Shown: in pieces, positions 61,547-64,000 of the stretch
Numbering within the stretch: the stretch's first letter is position 1
How the letters are laid out: each line of letters starts with the position of its first letter
Assembly: GCA_029876055.1 (NCBI GenBank)
Contig: CM056877.1
Coordinates: forward strand, 2,666,001-2,730,000
DNA length: 64,000 nucleotides
Origin: Madurella fahalii
Lineage: Eukaryota > Ascomycota > Sordariomycetes > Sordariales
Direction of reading: 5' to 3'
Translations under genes and position numbers: made by a program
Notes under the pieces: model-generated
Told to the model about the DNA's origin: nothing
The model's input: only the letters and a program-made list of their open reading frames with translations
Databases searched by the model: none

Positions 61547-64000
61547 TTAGAGTTTGTGGTGCGCAGGCAGGATTACCTCGACGTTCCGTTGAGGAATCTC
61601 GTCTACCAGCCTGTACTCCTCCGGGGTTTTGTTCTTCTTACGGTATTCCAGTCCCCAGTCAACTGGGTACTTCTTGTCGTAAGCCTCGACCAGTTCCCTG
61701 GCGCCGTCTACCAAGCGGAGTCTGGGTATCCATTGGTCGTCCTTGGCCTGGTACCCTTTCCATCTGACCAAGTACTCTAGCGACTCCTTCCCTTTGCGCC
61801 ACTTGACACGTCGGTCGGCGATTCTGTCCACTTCCCAGTGTTGTTCGCCGTCAACCTCTACCGGTTCTGGCGCCGGCTGGGACCGGCCGAACGGGTCTTC
61901 CCCCTGCGCCGGTTTGAACAGCTGCGCGACTGCAACCACTGGGTGGATGCGACTGCCCGATGGAAGGTCCAGCTCGTATGCCAGAGCTCCCACCTTTCTC
62001 TTGATCCTGTATGGGCCGGCGCGCTGAGGTGACCATTTGCGGCTCGGCTTGCCCGGTAGATGGTATCCTTTGTGCAGCCTTACGTAGACTGTGTCCCCGA
62101 CTTCGAACTCCGTCGGTGTGTGCTTGTCGTCGTAACGCATCTTGGCGATGGCACCTGCGTGGTCCAGGAGTTCAGCCGCCTCGCGCTGGTATTGGTTACG
62201 GAGGACCTCCAACGCGTCGGCGCTGACCTGTGTCCCTCTCGTCTTGTCTAACATGTCCAGAACCGTCCGCGGGCGGAATCCGTACACCAGCTCGTTGGGG
62301 GATCTGCCAATGGTGGCCACGAGTGTGTTGTTCAGGTTGTGTTGCAACGCTGGGATCAGTTGCGGCCACGCCTCGCCCGGCTTGTCCGCCAGGTCCATCC
62401 GCAGGGCGATCTCGACGGTCTGGTTGGTACGTTCTGACTGTCCGTCTGTTTGCGGGTGATAAGCAGTGGAGAAGTGTAGTTTGACATTCAGTAGGCTGAA
62501 GACCTCCCTCCAGAGGTCAGATGTGAACTTCGGATCACGATCACTGATGATCACGGCCGGCAACCCCCAGTCCGCTATCATCCACGCTCTGACGAACTGC
62601 CCTGCCCATTCCTTGGCCGTCATGGTTCTGTTTCCCGGAACCAGCAACTTCTTCTTGCTAAATTTGCATGTTATGGTGGCCAGTGTGTCGAGCGAGCTGT
62701 GCCCTTTCACGACCCACGGCGTCCGTTCCATCGGGGACTCCGGCAACTCCGTGATAAAGTCAATGGTTACCGTGTGAAACGGCGTCGGTGGTGTCCGTAT
62801 CGGCTGCATCTCGCCGGGGGTCGGTGTCCTATCCGTCTGGTTCTGTCGGCAGGTTTCGCAGTGCTTGACGAACATCTTGACTTTCCAGTACTTCTGTCTG
62901 AAGTGGATGTTGCTTAAGTCGGCCATCATCCTGCCTACCCCAAAGTGGTGTTTGTCATCGTGAACCATCTTGAGGATTGGTCCGATGTTCTTGGCCGGAA
63001 CGCAGAGCCTTCGGGCTCCGTCGAAGTCCACGTGATAGAGTAGCCTGTCCCTGATCTCGTATGGTCCTATCGGGAGCTTCGGTCGACCTCTTGGTTTTCG
63101 TTTGCCTGAGGTCCGACTCTTTTCCGTGCCGATTGGCGTTGTCGATGTCAATCGCGAGTAAATCTTGGCGTACTTCGAGTCGGTGGCGTAACCTGCTACA
63201 ATCTCCTCCCGCCATTCGTCATCCAGGACCGCTTCCACGCTGCTGACGTCTATCACATTGCACTCCTCGTCCCATTCGTACCAAGTGTGGGTCCATATAT
63301 CTTCCAATTCGTCACCCTGGTTCGTCGCGGCGTCCTGATTGTCGTCTTCGAATGTGGGTAGCCGGGACAACGCGTCGGGTACCACGTTGAGTGTTCCCGG
63401 GATGTGGAAGATGTTCAGCTCAAATTGGGATAGCCAGTTCGCTGCGTTGGCAAGCTTCAGGTTGGCTTTGGCGAGATCCATCGTAGTCAGCGATGTGTGC
63501 TTAACTATGCCCTTCGTTGCAGCGTGGTCTGTCAGGATGTTGATCGGGTGATTGTTAGACTGCACCATCTTTCGCAGTTTCCTGACTGCCCACACTACTG
63601 CCGCCACCTCAGCCTCGGTCGAACCGTACTTCTTTTCTGCGTTCGTCGTCGCCCTGGAGAGAAACGTGATAGGCTGTATCTCCCCCAGCGGGATGTCCTT
63701 GCCCGGTATCGCTTTACCGTCCCAGTCGCCACGCAACTGGAAGGCCATGACGCCGTATCCGCGGCGGCAGGCGTCCACCTTGATGAACAGCGGTTTGTCT
63801 GGACGGTGGTGATGCAAGAAGAACTGGGAACAGAGATGCTCCTGGAGGAGTCGGAAGGATTCCAGCTCGTCTGCCGTCGGCGTCCATCTCGTTGTCGAGA
63901 CAAACGACTTCCTTGCTGATTTCGGCTTCCCCGCCTCGAGCTTACCTTCCTCCCTCCCTTTCGCGAGCAATTGTGTCTTCCTCCGTTCCAACGGTGCCTT
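61547..64000 (-). CDS. pol: Ty3/gypsy Pol, C-terminal part (RNase H, integrase, chromodomain), partial at window end
   Basis: The frame runs off the right edge, so protease and most of RT are outside. Visible in order: the RT connection (ELESFRLLQEHLCSQFFLHH); RNase H (FIKVDACRRGYGVMAFQLRG, GSTEAEVAAVVWAVRKLR, ILTDHAATKGI); linker (FHIPGTLNVVPDALSRLP); integrase zinc finger (HDDKHHFGVGRMMADL, FVKHCETCRQNQ); DDE core (VTIDFITELPESP, IISDRDPKFTSDLW, STAYHPQTDGQSERTNQTVE); and a C-terminal chromodomain (HWEVDRIADRRVKW, LEYLVRWKGYQAKDDQWIP). No internal stops. It belongs to a different gypsy lineage from the young element, judging by the divergent RNase H and linker. Confidence 0.93.
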   Translation of the reverse strand, partial: KAPLERRKTQLLAKGREEGKLEAGKPKSARKSFVSTTRWTPTADELESFRLLQEHLCSQFFLHHHRPDKPLFIKVDACRRGYGVMAFQLRGDWDGKAIPGKDIPLGEIQPITFLSRATTNAEKKYGSTEAEVAAVVWAVRKLRKMVQSNNHPINILTDHAATKGIVKHTSLTTMDLAKANLKLANAANWLSQFELNIFHIPGTLNVVPDALSRLPTFEDDNQDAATNQGDELEDIWTHTWYEWDEECNVIDVSSVEAVLDDEWREEIVAGYATDSKYAKIYSRLTSTTPIGTEKSRTSGKRKPRGRPKLPIGPYEIRDRLLYHVDFDGARRLCVPAKNIGPILKMVHDDKHHFGVGRMMADLSNIHFRQKYWKVKMFVKHCETCRQNQTDRTPTPGEMQPIRTPPTPFHTVTIDFITELPESPMERTPWVVKGHSSLDTLATITCKFSKKKLLVPGNRTMTAKEWAGQFVRAWMIADWGLPAVIISDRDPKFTSDLWREVFSLLNVKLHFSTAYHPQTDGQSERTNQTVEIALRMDLADKPGEAWPQLIPALQHNLNNTLVATIGRSPNELVYGFRPRTVLDMLDKTRGTQVSADALEVLRNQYQREAAELLDHAGAIAKMRYDDKHTPTEFEVGDTVYVRLHKGYHLPGKPSRKWSPQRAGPYRIKRKVGALAYELDLPSGSRIHPVVAVAQLFKPAQGEDPFGRSQPAPEPVEVDGEQHWEVDRIADRRVKWRKGKESLEYLVRWKGYQAKDDQWIPRLRLVDGARELVEAYDKKYPVDWGLEYRKKNKTPEEYRLVDEIPQRNVEVILPAHHKL

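Larger units (their letters stand above)
58248..64000 (-). mobile_element. Ty3/gypsy retrotransposon with an extra 3' ORF, truncated by the window end
   Basis: Minus-strand order: pol (from beyond 64000 to 61547), an extra long ORF (61214-58638), polypurine tract, LTR. Both ORFs are open and GC-rich without RIP damage, so the element is comparatively young. It abuts the old gypsy fragment at 58247. Confidence 0.85.

Noticed and set aside
1..64000. CRISPR arrays, tRNA or rRNA genes
   Set aside because: I saw no regularly spaced direct repeats, no tRNA cloverleaf with the A- and B-box pattern, and no rRNA sequence. A tRNA scan would be needed to exclude tRNAs fully.

Overview
This is genomic DNA of a filamentous ascomycete, most likely a Sordariomycete (a Sordariales-like genome is my inference). 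Genes carry short introns of about 48-150 bp with GT/AG ends and CTAAC-like branch points. HET, 2EXR, secretory lipase and GMC relics are present. One retrotransposon is riddled with Gln-to-stop changes of the kind left by RIP (repeat-induced point mutation), while the neighbouring gene DNA is GC-rich.

Host-gene region (1-42.2 kb). The intact genes, in order, are: a VPS9-domain Rab5 exchange factor with a CUE tail (minus); a small hydrophilic stress-type protein (minus); a Dap1/MAPR haem protein (plus); a secreted 12-cysteine protein with two tandem repeats (minus); a cytoplasmic 587-aa fungal protein of unknown function (plus); an old-yellow-enzyme ene-reductase (minus); a membrane-anchored kelch protein (plus); a possibly mitochondrial protein (minus); the RNA polymerase II degradation factor DEF1 homologue (plus); glucose-6-phosphate isomerase (minus); the AGC kinase Ypk/Gad8 (minus); and a small four-helix membrane protein (plus). 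Between them lie broken genes: a GMC oxidoreductase tail, a HET-domain relic, a 2EXR-like fragment, a protein kinase with two frameshifts and a dead splice donor, and a secretory lipase with a stop, frameshifts and an internal deletion. I rebuilt splice sites by hand and checked the reading phase across every junction of the spliced genes.

Transposon region (42.8-64 kb). At least four elements are nested or abutted. (a) The C-terminal part of a pogo/Fot1-type transposase (minus). (b) An old Ty3/gypsy element (minus) with many stops, from about 43.4 to 58.2 kb. (c) A young, apparently intact Ty3/gypsy chromovirus (plus, 46878-54908), inserted into (b) between its RNase H and integrase. It has 359-bp LTRs that look identical, a CCAAG target duplication, gag and pol in one frame separated by a single UAG, a chromodomain, and an 11-nt self-priming signal of Tf1/sushi type. 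(d) The 3' part of another Ty3/gypsy element (minus, 58248 to the window end) with a 216-bp LTR and an extra 858-aa ORF downstream of pol.

The most notable observation concerns the young element (c). Between pol and the 3' LTR it carries a six-exon gene on the ANTISENSE strand, encoding a 253-aa protein with a cysteine cluster (CX2C...C...CX2CX6C). The old element (b) carries a RIP-damaged gene of the same layout at the same place: antisense, convergent with pol, with an intron directly after the cysteine cluster. Both genes have the same core promoter: TATAAATA, exactly 28 nt, then CTTTTCTTCTTCA. This looks like a retained, spliced, antisense accessory gene of a fungal retrotransposon lineage.
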